A stretch of 39,166 nt of DNA, from NCBI GenBank assembly GCA_027622975.1, contig JAQBVN010000023.1, positions 1-39,166 on the forward strand, in the 5' to 3' direction. How positions within the stretch are numbered: the first letter of the stretch is position 1; each line of letters starts with the position of its first letter. Of this stretch, positions 16,721 to 24,878 are shown piece after piece. The DNA comes from Bacteroidota bacterium (lineage in GTDB: Bacteria; Bacteroidota; Bacteroidia; Flavobacteriales_D; Sanyastnellaceae). The translations under genes were made by a program, and so were the position numbers. The notes below the pieces were generated by a model, which was not told the origin of the DNA, ran no database searches, and was given only the letters and a program-made list of their open reading frames with translations.

Positions 16721-19597
16721 TTAGTCAGTGGAATCGCCGATTCCCTGCAACATCTGTTCCAAACTTGCTTCGTCGGGTACCAACACCTTGCGAGCCTTGC
16801 TTCCTTCGAAGGGTCCAATGATGCCGGCAGACTCCAATTGATCGATCAAACGACCGGCCCGGTTGTACCCCAGTTTGAGCTTGCGCTGCAACAAAGAGGT
16901 GGAGCCTTGTTGGTGCATCACAAGCACCCGGGCGGCATCTTCAAACATGGGGTCGCGCTCGTCGTCGTCGATGGGTCCTTGGTTGTCACTCGCTTCGGCA
17001 GGAGGGGGAGGGAGTTCAAACGCCGTGGGATACCCTTTTTGCGACCCGATGAATTCACAGATGTCCTCCACTTCAGGGGTGTCCATAAATCCGCACTGCA
17101 GCCGAATCAGGTCGTTTCCTGTGCTCATCAACATGTCGCCTCGCCCAATCAATTGATCGGCACCCCCCGCGTCAAGAATGGTGCGCGAGTCAATCTTTGA
17201 GGTCACCCGGAAAGCGACACGCGCCGGGAAATTGGCCTTGATCGTGCCCGTGATGATGTTCACCGAAGGTCTCTGGGTTGCAATGATCAGGTGAATTCCA
17301 ATGGCCCTTGCCAACTGTGCCAAACGCGCAATTGGCGTTTCCACCTCTTTCCCCGCGGTCATGATCAAATCGGCAAACTCATCCACCACGAGCACGATGT
17401 AGGGCATGTAGTGGTGTCCCAAACGGTGGGCATCCTTGCCGTTGTCAGGATGTCCGTCGGCCAATCCAGGGATGATCTTGCGCTTGGAAAACTTCGCGTT
17501 GTACTCCTTGATGTTGCGGCATTGGGCTGCCTTCAGCAACTCGTAACGCTGGTCCATTTCCACGCACAAGCTGTTCAATGTGGACACGACCTTGGAAGTG
17601 TCCGTGATGATGGGATCTTCACTGTCCGGAAGCTGGGCCAGGTAATGACGCACAATTTTGTTGTACAAGGTGAGTTCCACCTTTTTGGGATCCACCAGCA
17701 CAAACTTCAATTGTGACGGATGTCGACGGTACAGCATGCTCACGAGCATGGCATTCAAACCAACAGACTTTCCTTGGCCTGTGGCTCCAGCCATGAGGAG
17801 GTGAGGCATTTTGGCCAAATCAAAGACGTAGGTCTCGTTGCTGATGGTTTTTCCCAAAGCGATGGGCAGAGCAGCGTCGGAATTTTGGAATTTGTCACTG
17901 GCAATGAGCGTTTTCATGCTCACCACGTCGGGGTTGTTGTTGGGGACCTCGATGCCAATGGTTCCTTTGCCGGGAATTGGGGCGATGATGCGAATGCCAA
18001 GGGCGGACAAGCTCAAGGCGATGTCGTCCTCGAGGTTCTTGATTTTGCTGATTCTGATGCCCGGGGCTGGAACAATCTCATACAGAGTCACGGTGGGGCC
18101 CACTTCGGCTGTGATTTTGCTCACTTCAATGTTGAAGTTGGCCAGGGTTCGCAGGATGTTCTCTTTGTTTTGTGTCAGCTCCTGGTCGGTCACTCGGTGC
18201 TTTCCGTCGCCGTGATTCAGCAGTTTCTCAATGCTTGGAAGCTGGAAATTTCCGAGTTCCAGGGTGGGGTCAAACTCTCCAAACTCCTTGGTCAAGTCAT
18301 CGAGCTGTTCACTGGTGAGGATTTCCTCTTCCACGATGCTCTTCACTTCAAACTCCACATGGTCACCCACAACGTCGTCCTCGGAATCCTCGTCGTCTCC
18401 AGCTTCACCATGCTCATCTCCGTCGCGGCCATTCCCCGCTGAGGTCCCCGCCGTGAACGGTTCATCGTCGTCGGTGAACTCTTCCATGGTTTCTGTACCC
18501 TCGATGTGGCCTTCACCCTTGGTGTCTGATTCCAAACGTGCGTCCTCCATCGTTGAGGTAGCCCCCGTTTCAACCCCCAATTCTCTCTCCGCCTGATCGT
18601 CCCCTGGGGTGGGGGAGGGGGTTGGCGTTCCGGGGGATGTTTCACCAACGTCAAAAGGCACGTCATCGTCCTCCTGGTCTTGGTTGTTGGGTGAGGGGGT
18701 CGATGCCCATGGTTCCTCCGAATCTTGGGTCCTGAAATCGCGGTTCACCAAGTTGTTGGAGGCAGCTGGCCTTGGAGCATTGTTGGGTTCCGCTTGTCCC
18801 TGTTCCATCCAATCTTCATCCGCGGCGTCCTCATCAATCATCACTTCTTCGGAGCTTCGGAACCACCGTTTGACCACGAGCGTGCAGCTTTTCCAGAGCT
18901 TGGGCGTGTTGTATGCCAGCAAACTGACGACGGTGAAGCCCAAAACCAAGGCACAACCCCACGCGCTGAGATGGTGCATTCCTTGGTTCAGAAGCCAAAG
19001 GCCGGCTGCGCCGACCAAGTGGTCGTCCAACCAGGTGAAGTATCGTGGGGTTCCTTCGATTTGGTCATGGCTGAGAAAGGCCAAAGCCCACGGCACAAAC
19101 ATCGCGAGAAAGGCCCCCAGACGAAAGGTCTTACCCAGTGGGGCAATCTCGCGATCTGTCATCCAGCGAAGACCAAAAATGGCAGCAAACAAAGGGACGA
19201 TCAGGGCTCCAATGCCCAAGCCTTGATGGGCGAGCCAGTAGCCAAGGTGCGCACCCACGCTTCCGAGAATGTTGTGGTACGATTCGAGATCCCCCACCTC
19301 AAGCGACTGCTGAATGAGTCGGATGTCCCGGGCTCCTGTGAACAAGGATGAGATGATGGACAAGGCGAAAATCAGGGATACTCCCAGGGTCGCCAAGCCT
19401 GTGACGGTCCGGGTCCGCTCGTCCGCCCATGTTTCCTTCATCCATGCTGCCCCTGGCCATGTCAGCCAATCTGGGGCACTCCAAGACAGGTTGGAGTCTT
19501 CGTTGCCAGAGGTGCGATTCGACTTTCGAGATTTCGATCGCTTTGCTGAAGGGGGGGCGTCCGCTTTGGCGTCGGACAAAAGAACATTCTTTGCCAT
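16721..19597 (-). CDS. ftsK: DNA translocase FtsK
   Basis: FtsK is a septal, ATP-driven DNA pump that clears and aligns chromosome termini at division. The 958-residue protein has about four N-terminal membrane helices (residues ~65-220), then an acidic, Pro/Glu/Asp-rich linker (~250-430), then the motor. Motor motifs include the beta-domain [16 protein letters not shown], Walker A GATGQGKS (604-611), Walker [13 protein letters not shown] (~737) and [26 protein letters not shown]-terminal gamma winged helix ([23 protein letters not shown]) would read the polar KOPS/dif-side sequences. A TAGCTTCG box lies 7 nt upstream of the ATG, another very short predicted leader. lolA follows immediately. 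The linker's acidic bias makes it longer than in E. coli-type short forms but normal for the phylum. Confidence 0.97.
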   Translation of the reverse strand: MAKNVLLSDAKADAPPSAKRSKSRKSNRTSGNEDSNLSWSAPDWLTWPGAAWMKETWADERTRTVTGLATLGVSLIFALSIISSLFTGARDIRLIQQSLEVGDLESYHNILGSVGAHLGYWLAHQGLGIGALIVPLFAAIFGLRWMTDREIAPLGKTFRLGAFLAMFVPWALAFLSHDQIEGTPRYFTWLDDHLVGAAGLWLLNQGMHHLSAWGCALVLGFTVVSLLAYNTPKLWKSCTLVVKRWFRSSEEVMIDEDAADEDWMEQGQAEPNNAPRPAASNNLVNRDFRTQDSEEPWASTPSPNNQDQEDDDVPFDVGETSPGTPTPSPTPGDDQAERELGVETGATSTMEDARLESDTKGEGHIEGTETMEEFTDDDEPFTAGTSAGNGRDGDEHGEAGDDEDSEDDVVGDHVEFEVKSIVEEEILTSEQLDDLTKEFGEFDPTLELGNFQLPSIEKLLNHGDGKHRVTDQELTQNKENILRTLANFNIEVSKITAEVGPTVTLYEIVPAPGIRISKIKNLEDDIALSLSALGIRIIAPIPGKGTIGIEVPNNNPDVVSMKTLIASDKFQNSDAALPIALGKTISNETYVFDLAKMPHLLMAGATGQGKSVGLNAMLVSMLYRRHPSQLKFVLVDPKKVELTLYNKIVRHYLAQLPDSEDPIITDTSKVVSTLNSLCVEMDQRYELLKAAQCRNIKEYNAKFSKRKIIPGLADGHPDNGKDAHRLGHHYMPYIVLVVDEFADLIMTAGKEVETPIARLAQLARAIGIHLIIATQRPSVNIITGTIKANFPARVAFRVTSKIDSRTILDAGGADQLIGRGDMLMSTGNDLIRLQCGFMDTPEVEDICEFIGSQKGYPTAFELPPPPAEASDNQGPIDDDERDPMFEDAARVLVMHQQGSTSLLQRKLKLGYNRAGRLIDQLESAGIIGPFEGSKARKVLVPDEASLEQMLQGIGDSTD

Positions 19598-19679
19598 GGA
19601 TGTACGAAGCTAAACGCCCTTCAGCCTTGGGAATTGCGCAATCAAAATCCTTCTTCACCAACGAGTGTGAAAAAGGGCG

Positions 19680-19710
19680 TTGTTCCAATCGCGCGAATTC
19701 GTTATCTTTG
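19680..19710 (+). promoter_or_regulatory. rpmG promoter
   Basis: TTG (19680-19682), a 20-nt spacer and a perfect TATCTTTG (19703-19710). The L33 ATG follows 19 nt later, so this transcript, unlike several others here, should have a short leader. It is the clearest two-part Bacteroidota promoter in the window. Confidence 0.7.
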
Positions 19711-19729
19711 CCCTCCAATTCTTGAAACC

Positions 19730-19912
19730 ATGGCGAAGAAAGGTAACCGCGTTCAGGTCATTATGGAATGCACAGAGCACAAAGACTCAGGCATGCCCGG
19801 CACCTCACGCTACGTCACGACGAAGAACCGAAAGAACACTCCAGATCGCATGGAGATGAAGAAGTTCAACCCTGTGCTTCGCAAGTACACGGTGCACAAA
19901 GAAATTAAGTAA
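19730..19912 (+). CDS. rpmG: 50S ribosomal protein L33
   Basis: This 60-residue basic protein ([20 protein letters not shown]..., ending [10 protein letters not shown]) has the L33 beta-core: [34 protein letters not shown]. Only one Cys is present, so this is the zinc-independent (C-minus) form. The ATG at 19730 is 19 nt after a strong promoter; upstream in-frame codons belong to the promoter region. The DUF4295 gene follows 30 nt later. In many Bacteroidota rpmB (L28) precedes rpmG; here the promoter lies directly upstream of rpmG and ftsK is divergent, so rpmB must be elsewhere. Confidence 0.96.
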   Translation: MAKKGNRVQVIMECTEHKDSGMPGTSRYVTTKNRKNTPDRMEMKKFNPVLRKYTVHKEIK

Positions 19913-19942
19913 TAACGGCTAACACCCTGAAATTCAGCAACC

Positions 19943-20098
19943 ATGGCAAAGAAAACAGTGGCATCGCTGCAGACCGGAGGTGGTCGTCAGCACACCAAAG
20001 TGATCAAGATGGTGCGCAGTGAAAAATCTGGCGCATACACCTTCAAGGAAGAGGTGGTTCACAACGACGAAGTGAACAATTGGTTCGCCAAGAACTGA
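19943..20098 (+). CDS. DUF4295-family small basic protein
   Basis: This 51-residue basic protein begins MAKKTVASLQTGGGRQHTKV and ends NNWFAKN. It matches the DUF4295 family, a short protein found almost only in Bacteroidota directly after rpmG; the KxxKMVRSEKSGAYTFKEEVV core is typical. The partnership and charge suggest a ribosome-associated role, but function is not established to my knowledge. It is too short for common length cut-offs and easy to miss. It shares the rpmG transcript and is followed by a terminator. Confidence 0.9.
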   Translation: MAKKTVASLQTGGGRQHTKVIKMVRSEKSGAYTFKEEVVHNDEVNNWFAKN

Positions 20099-20128
20099 GG
20101 ACTCGTCACACCATCAATTCGCATTCAG

Positions 20129-20166
20129 ATGGGCTGGTTTCCTCGTGAATCCGGCCCATTGTTTTG
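20129..20166 (+). terminator. Terminator after rpmG-DUF4295
   Basis: A long hairpin pairs ATGGGCTGG with CCGGCCCAT (one T-G wobble), extends inward with mostly paired bases, and is followed by the T-rich TTGTTTTG. It lies 30 nt after the DUF4295 stop and just upstream of ftsY. Confidence 0.65.
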
Positions 20167-20189
20167 TCCGAAACCCTCACACAGACCCG

Positions 20190-21176
20190 ATGGGATTCTT
20201 CAATCGGCTTTTTGGAAAAGAAAAAAAGGACACCCTTGACCAAGGATTGGCCAAGTCGAAGCAGTCTTTTGTCGAGAGAATATCGCGCGTCTTCACGGGG
20301 CGTCGCCGCATTGATGGCGATTTGCTCGATGATTTGGAAGAGGCGCTGGTATCCTCTGACTTGGGAATTGACACGACAGAGGCCATCTTGGAGCGCTTGC
20401 GCAAACGAGCGACCTGGGAAGCCTATGTGGACCAAGGTGAACTCATGACCATGCTTCGTGAGGAAGTGTTGGGTTTGATTGCCACGGGGAGTGGGACACG
20501 GATCGATGCATCGATGGCTTATGAAGTGCCACGCGGGGGGTCTTCTCCCCATGTGATCATGATTGTGGGAGTCAATGGTGTGGGGAAAACGACCAGCATT
20601 GCCAAGCTCGCACACCGGTATTCTCAGCAAGGTTTGAAGGTCATGCTGGGAGCGGCAGACACCTTTCGTGCGGCGGCCGTCGATCAATTGAAAGTGTGGG
20701 GGGGACGCGTGGGTGTGCCCGTCGTCGCCCAAGGCATGGGGTCGGATCCAGCAGCTGTCGCGTTTGACACGTTGCAAAGTGCAGTGGCCCAACACATGGA
20801 TTTGGTCCTCATCGATACAGCCGGTCGACTCCACAACAAAGTCAATCTGATGAACGAGCTCGGCAAAATCAAGCGCGTCATGTCCAAAGTCATTCCCGAA
20901 GCCCCCCACGAGGTGTGGTTGGTGCTCGATGGTTCAACTGGCCAAAATGCACTGGAACAAGCCAAGCGATTTTCTGAAGTCACCGAAGTGACAGGGCTCG
21001 TTCTCACGAAGTTGGATGGAACGGCCAAGGGGGGCGTGGTGTTGGCGATTTCAGACCAAATGAACGTGCCCGTGCGGTTCATTGGTGTGGGTGAAAAAAT
21101 GGAGGACTTGCAAGATTTCCATCCCATGGAATTTGTAGACAGTTTGTTGCCTCAATCCTTGGACACTGAATCATGA
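20190..21176 (+). CDS. ftsY: Signal recognition particle receptor FtsY
   Basis: FtsY is the SRP receptor GTPase that delivers nascent membrane proteins to the translocon. The 328-residue protein starts MGFFNRLFGKEKKD, a basic amphipathic helix that can bind membrane, and lacks the long acidic A domain of E. coli FtsY, as usual in this phylum. The NG domain has GVNGVGKTT (P-loop from G127), AADTFRAAAVDQLKVW, DTAGRLHNKVNLMNEL, TKLDGTAKGG and the final GVGEKMEDLQDFHPMEF. The frame is open upstream, but the ATG at 20190 gives the proper N-terminus and avoids the terminator at 20129-20166. It overlaps rimO by 4 nt (ATGA), starting an ftsY-rimO-queE run. Confidence 0.97.
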   Translation: MGFFNRLFGKEKKDTLDQGLAKSKQSFVERISRVFTGRRRIDGDLLDDLEEALVSSDLGIDTTEAILERLRKRATWEAYVDQGELMTMLREEVLGLIATGSGTRIDASMAYEVPRGGSSPHVIMIVGVNGVGKTTSIAKLAHRYSQQGLKVMLGAADTFRAAAVDQLKVWGGRVGVPVVAQGMGSDPAAVAFDTLQSAVAQHMDLVLIDTAGRLHNKVNLMNELGKIKRVMSKVIPEAPHEVWLVLDGSTGQNALEQAKRFSEVTEVTGLVLTKLDGTAKGGVVLAISDQMNVPVRFIGVGEKMEDLQDFHPMEFVDSLLPQSLDTES

Positions 21177-22483
21177 GAGCACGCTCCTTCAAACCCCGAA
21201 AGGTCAATGTCGTGACGCTCGGTTGCGCCAAGAACTTGTTTGACAGCGAGGTGATGATGGCTCAGCTCCGCGCCAATGACTTCGAAGTTGAACACGAAAG
21301 CCGCCAGGATGATTCTGGAATCGTGATTGTCAATACCTGTGGATTCATTGAAGCTGCGAAGCAGGAAAGCATCGACACCATTTGTCGCTTTGCCCAAGCC
21401 AAAACTGAGGGTCAAGTCGAACGGGTGTACGTGACTGGCTGCCTCTCCGAGCGCTACAAGGAAGAGCTCGCCGAAGGGATTCCTGAAGTCGACGCGTGGT
21501 TTGGCACCCGCGATTTACCTCGTCTCCTCAAGACGCTTCGGGCCGATTACAAAAAGGAGCTCGTGGGAGAGCGGCTGTTGACAACCCCGGCTCATTACGC
21601 GTATTTGAAAATCGCGGAGGGCTGTGATCGGCCTTGTGCCTTTTGCGCCATTCCGTTGATGCGGGGCAAGCACCGCTCCACCCCCATGGAGGAGTTGGTG
21701 AACCAAGCCAGGGGGTTGGCTGCCCAGGGCGTCTCGGAACTGATTCTCATCGCTCAGGACCTGACGTACTACGGTTTGGACTTGTACAGGGAGCGCAAGC
21801 TCGCTGAGCTTGTCCGACGCCTCAGTGACGTGGAAGGCATCGCTTGGATTCGTCTGCATTATGCGTTCCCCAGTGGATTTCCCATGGACGTGCTTGATGT
21901 GATGGCGGAGCGAAGCAATGTGTGCAATTACCTCGACATGCCTCTTCAGCATGGGACCGATGACATGCTCAAGGCCATGCGTCGTGGGATCACGGAGGCC
22001 AAAACAGACGCCCTCATCGACGCCATCCGCCAACGCGTTCCGGACATTGCCATTCGGACGACCCTCATTTGTGGATTCCCTGGCGAGACAGAGGCGCATT
22101 TTGAGCATCTCCAACGTTGGGTGGAGCGGATGCGCTTCGACCGCTTGGGTTGCTTTACGTACAGTCACGAGGAAAACACCCATGCTTACACCATGACGGA
22201 CGATGTGCCGGAGGAAGTCAAGCGCGCGCGGGTCGAGCGCATCATGGACATCCAGGCTGGGATCAGCGAGGAACTGAACGTGGCGCGCATCGGAAACATT
22301 GAACGCGTCTTGATTGACCGCCACGAAGATGGACTTTGGGTGGGACGGACCCAATACGACAGCCCAGATGTGGACAACGAAGTGCGCATTGCACACGATG
22401 GTCACCTTCGTGTGGGCGATTTCGTGACGGCAGAAATCACGGGTGCATCAGCGTTTGACCTTGACGCCAAGTTGATCGACTGA
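21173..22483 (+). CDS. rimO: Ribosomal protein S12 methylthiotransferase RimO
   Basis: RimO is a radical-SAM enzyme that adds a methylthio group to the conserved Asp of ribosomal protein S12. The 436-residue protein has the three domains in order. The UPF0004/MTTase domain has cluster cysteines C18 (LGCAKN), C56 (NTCGFIE) and C90 (TGCLSERY). The radical SAM domain has CDRPCAFC (C151, C155, C158). A TRAM domain closes the C-terminus (DGLWVGRTQYDSPDVDNEV... ITGASAFDL). The LGCAKN..DSE start and the PLMRGKHRS segment favour RimO over MiaB or MtaB. It overlaps ftsY by 4 nt and queE follows after 8 nt. Confidence 0.95.
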   Translation: MRARSFKPRKVNVVTLGCAKNLFDSEVMMAQLRANDFEVEHESRQDDSGIVIVNTCGFIEAAKQESIDTICRFAQAKTEGQVERVYVTGCLSERYKEELAEGIPEVDAWFGTRDLPRLLKTLRADYKKELVGERLLTTPAHYAYLKIAEGCDRPCAFCAIPLMRGKHRSTPMEELVNQARGLAAQGVSELILIAQDLTYYGLDLYRERKLAELVRRLSDVEGIAWIRLHYAFPSGFPMDVLDVMAERSNVCNYLDMPLQHGTDDMLKAMRRGITEAKTDALIDAIRQRVPDIAIRTTLICGFPGETEAHFEHLQRWVERMRFDRLGCFTYSHEENTHAYTMTDDVPEEVKRARVERIMDIQAGISEELNVARIGNIERVLIDRHEDGLWVGRTQYDSPDVDNEVRIAHDGHLRVGDFVTAEITGASAFDLDAKLID

Positions 22484-22491
22484 ATTCAACG

Positions 22492-23100
22492 ATGACTTCT
22501 CCGCGGACATACCCTGTGATGGAGCGTTTCCCAACCTTGCAAGGTGAGGGCGCTTGGACGGGCCATGCGTCTTGGTTCATTCGATTGGGTGGCTGCGACG
22601 TGGGGTGTTCGTGGTGTGATGTGAAGGAGAGTTGGCCGATTGATGCCCATCCTTCCGTCGATGTAGATACGCTCGTGGCCGAGGCGGTAGCCTCTGGGAT
22701 GCCACGGGTGGTGGTGACCGGAGGAGAGCCGTGCATGCACGACCTGGGGCCGTTGACAGAATCGCTTCAGGCTGCGGGTTTGGACACGCATTTGGAAACC
22801 AGCGGGGCGCACCCCCCCAGCGGAAGTTGGGATTGGATCACACTCAGCCCGAAGAAATTCAAGGCATGTCGCCCGGAGTGGTACAGCATGGCCGATGAAT
22901 TGAAGATCGTTGTCGTCAACGGCCATGACCTCGTTTGGGCTGAGGAACATGCCGCCCAACTTGCGCCAGGCACGGCCCAATTCTTGCAGCCTGAGTGGGA
23001 TCGGAGGGAAGAGGTGATGGATCGCGTGTTGGCGCGCATTCAGGCAGAACCCCAATGGCGTCTTTCACTGCAAACCCACAAGTTCATCGGTCTGCCTTGA
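22492..23100 (+). CDS. queE: 7-carboxy-7-deazaguanine synthase QueE
   Basis: QueE is a radical-SAM enzyme that makes 7-carboxy-7-deazaguanine, the second committed intermediate of queuosine (or other deazapurine) synthesis. The 202-residue protein has the N-terminal substrate motif FPTLQGEGAWTG, the cluster CDVGCSWC (C35, C39, C42; CxxxCxxC spacing), the SAM-binding VVVTGGEPCMH and SPKKFKACRPEWY. This is the short QueE form typical of Bacteroidota. It ends the ftsY-rimO-queE run. Its last 17 nt overlap the 3' end of the convergent reductase gene. queC, queD and queF are not in the window. Confidence 0.92.
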   Translation: MTSPRTYPVMERFPTLQGEGAWTGHASWFIRLGGCDVGCSWCDVKESWPIDAHPSVDVDTLVAEAVASGMPRVVVTGGEPCMHDLGPLTESLQAAGLDTHLETSGAHPPSGSWDWITLSPKKFKACRPEWYSMADELKIVVVNGHDLVWAEEHAAQLAPGTAQFLQPEWDRREEVMDRVLARIQAEPQWRLSLQTHKFIGLP

Positions 23101-24187
23101 ACTGAAGGTGGAGTTTGTCTGAGAGGGGGCGTGATTGACAACACAACACCCACCCCTTGGTCCGTTCTTCTTCAGTCAGGGCATAGCTGTTGTCCACTGC
23201 GACTTCTCCTTCGAGAATTTCGGCTCGACAATTGGCGCACACACCTCCACGACAGGAGGACGGAACGTCGTGTCCCCTGTCGAGCAAGGCTTCAAGCAAA
23301 TCTTCCTCTCGCGGATCGTAGGTCATGTGAATCGTTCCCGACGGTGTTTCTGCAATGACCTCGCAAGTCTTCAATTCAGGAGAGTCGAGATGTGGAGGGT
23401 GATGGAAATCTTCTCCACGAATGTGAGACGGTTCGACATCCAAGCTGAGCAAGGTGCCAAGCACGGCATCTCTCATGCCCTTGGGGCCTGAAATGAGCAC
23501 GCGTTTGGGCAAGTCCGACAACAGCGTGTTCCACAGAAGCGGAACTTTCGTTGCGTCCATGCGCCCGGCATACAGCGGGTCATCGATGCTCCCGTCAGTC
23601 AACAGGTGCTTGATGGTCACACGGGGGTGCGAAGCCCACGCTTCCAACTCGTCTTTCAGAAGGATGTCCTTCAATCCGGTGTTTCCGAAGAACAACGTGA
23701 CACGGTTCCCCTCCCTTGCATCAATCACATGCTGCAAGATGGAATACAAGGGCGTGATTCCCGTGCCTGCAGCAAACAACACAAAATGAAAATCGTCCTC
23801 GTTCCATGATTCTGGAAACAGCCGCCCCTTGGGAGGGTAGGCCATCAATTTCATGCCCTCCGTGAATTGTCGGTTGATGAACCGACTTCCCAATCCTGCC
23901 TGGGTTTCCTTGACCAAGATTTGGGGCAAATCATCTTGGGGTCCCTGAACCAAGCTGTAGCTCCGGTGCAACACATCGGGGGATGGCGCCTGGGAATGCT
24001 GGCCCACGCGCAAGTCGTACCCATGCTGTTGGAAAGGAAGACAAAACGTCAAAAACCCTCCGGGCACGAAAGACCAAAGCCCGCGATGTGGCCCGGGATC
24101 GAGCGTCACGCGGACAACTTTGGGGTTCAATCGCTCTACGCGCTTGACCAAAACGGAGATCGGGGTGCCCATGGTTGACGTAACCAT
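23084..24187 (-). CDS. Flavin/2Fe-2S reductase (PaaE-like ferredoxin-NADP reductase)
   Basis: This 367-residue electron-transfer protein has three parts. Residues ~8-125 are an FAD-binding barrel with RSYSLVQGP (flavin contact). Residues ~130-260 are an NAD(P)-binding domain with LFAAGTGITPLYSIL and ISGPKGMRDAV. The C-terminal plant-type 2Fe-2S ferredoxin has cysteines C312, C317, C320 and C350 (CRGGVCANC ... VLCCQS). This order matches PaaE/Hmp-type reductases serving oxygenases; no phenylacetate oxygenase genes are nearby, so the partner is unknown. The ATG at 24187 lies 4 nt after a perfect TAnnTTTG box; if transcription starts a few bases later, the in-frame ATG at 24172 would be used instead. 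The 3' end overlaps queE by 17 nt. Confidence 0.9.
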   Translation of the reverse strand: MVTSTMGTPISVLVKRVERLNPKVVRVTLDPGPHRGLWSFVPGGFLTFCLPFQQHGYDLRVGQHSQAPSPDVLHRSYSLVQGPQDDLPQILVKETQAGLGSRFINRQFTEGMKLMAYPPKGRLFPESWNEDDFHFVLFAAGTGITPLYSILQHVIDAREGNRVTLFFGNTGLKDILLKDELEAWASHPRVTIKHLLTDGSIDDPLYAGRMDATKVPLLWNTLLSDLPKRVLISGPKGMRDAVLGTLLSLDVEPSHIRGEDFHHPPHLDSPELKTCEVIAETPSGTIHMTYDPREEDLLEALLDRGHDVPSSCRGGVCANCRAEILEGEVAVDNSYALTEEERTKGWVLCCQSRPLSDKLHLQFKADR

Positions 24188-24191
24188 GAAA

Positions 24192-24199
24192 CAAAAATA
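24192..24199 (-). promoter_or_regulatory. -7 box of the PaaE-like reductase, 4 nt from the ATG
   Basis: The minus strand reads TATTTTTG, a perfect TAnnTTTG, with 4 nt before the ATG at 24187. The -33 region offers only CTG at a 19-nt spacing. The position predicts a leaderless mRNA. Confidence 0.5.
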
Positions 24200-24271
24200 T
24201 CTCGAGGGGGTTCAAATTCAGGCTGTCCTGCGCGTCAAGAGGCCCAACGAGGGGCCTGAACGACATTCTTC

Positions 24272-24859
24272 TCACTTTGGAAATCCCGCCCCATGAGGCA
24301 CAACATCAGGGACTTCCATGCGAAAACGATCCACGAATTCTTGGGTGGTCATCAAAGGGATGTCGGACGGAGGGGCGAAGGTTCCTTCGTAGTCTCCACC
24401 AGGGCCAAACGCAGACGATTCCAATGGTTGAAACGAGGCATTGCGAACCCAGTAGACACATCCTTCACCACAAGGGATTTGAGATTCTTGAGAAACCCGC
24501 GGAGGGAAGGGCGGAGGAAGCACCAATTGACCCTCCGAATTCAATTCAGCACGAGCCAAGGGGCCTTCTGATTCAAAGAGCAACCCAATGCGATCATCAT
24601 TCCAAGGAAACACCTTGACCAAGCCTGTCGGGAGGTAATACGTTTCCATGGTTTGGTCTATGTCTTCGCTGTTTTCTGGCCATTCCACCACTTTCATGCG
24701 TTCTCCGTCCACAAAAATGTGGGTCGTTCCAGCGAAATAGCCCAAACGCTCGGCCGGCCATCCTTCCAAGGTGAAAAGTCCAGCCGTTTGGCCCCACGTG
24801 ACTTGGGCCATGAGCCCTAGGAGCGTTGCGCAAAGAAGGGTTGGTGTGGTCGTTCTCAT
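24272..24859 (-). CDS. Secreted hypothetical protein downstream of the E1 gene
   Basis: This 195-residue protein has a signal peptide (MRTTTPTLLCATLLGLMAQVTWGQ). The mature part is rich in aromatic and acidic residues (DGERMKVVEWPENSEDIDQTMETYY, LVKVFPWNDDRIGLLFE) and contains a pair of close Cys (IPCGEGCVYWV) that could form a disulfide. The ATG at 24859 is chosen because upstream in-frame codons overlap the E1 stop region and would bury the signal peptide. It follows the E1 gene by 19 nt and is probably co-transcribed, although a secreted protein has no obvious link to a 2-oxoacid dehydrogenase. I do not recognise the family. Confidence 0.65.
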   Translation of the reverse strand: MRTTTPTLLCATLLGLMAQVTWGQTAGLFTLEGWPAERLGYFAGTTHIFVDGERMKVVEWPENSEDIDQTMETYYLPTGLVKVFPWNDDRIGLLFESEGPLARAELNSEGQLVLPPPFPPRVSQESQIPCGEGCVYWVRNASFQPLESSAFGPGGDYEGTFAPPSDIPLMTTQEFVDRFRMEVPDVVPHGAGFPK

Positions 24860-24878
24860 GGGGTGGTTGGCACAATTC

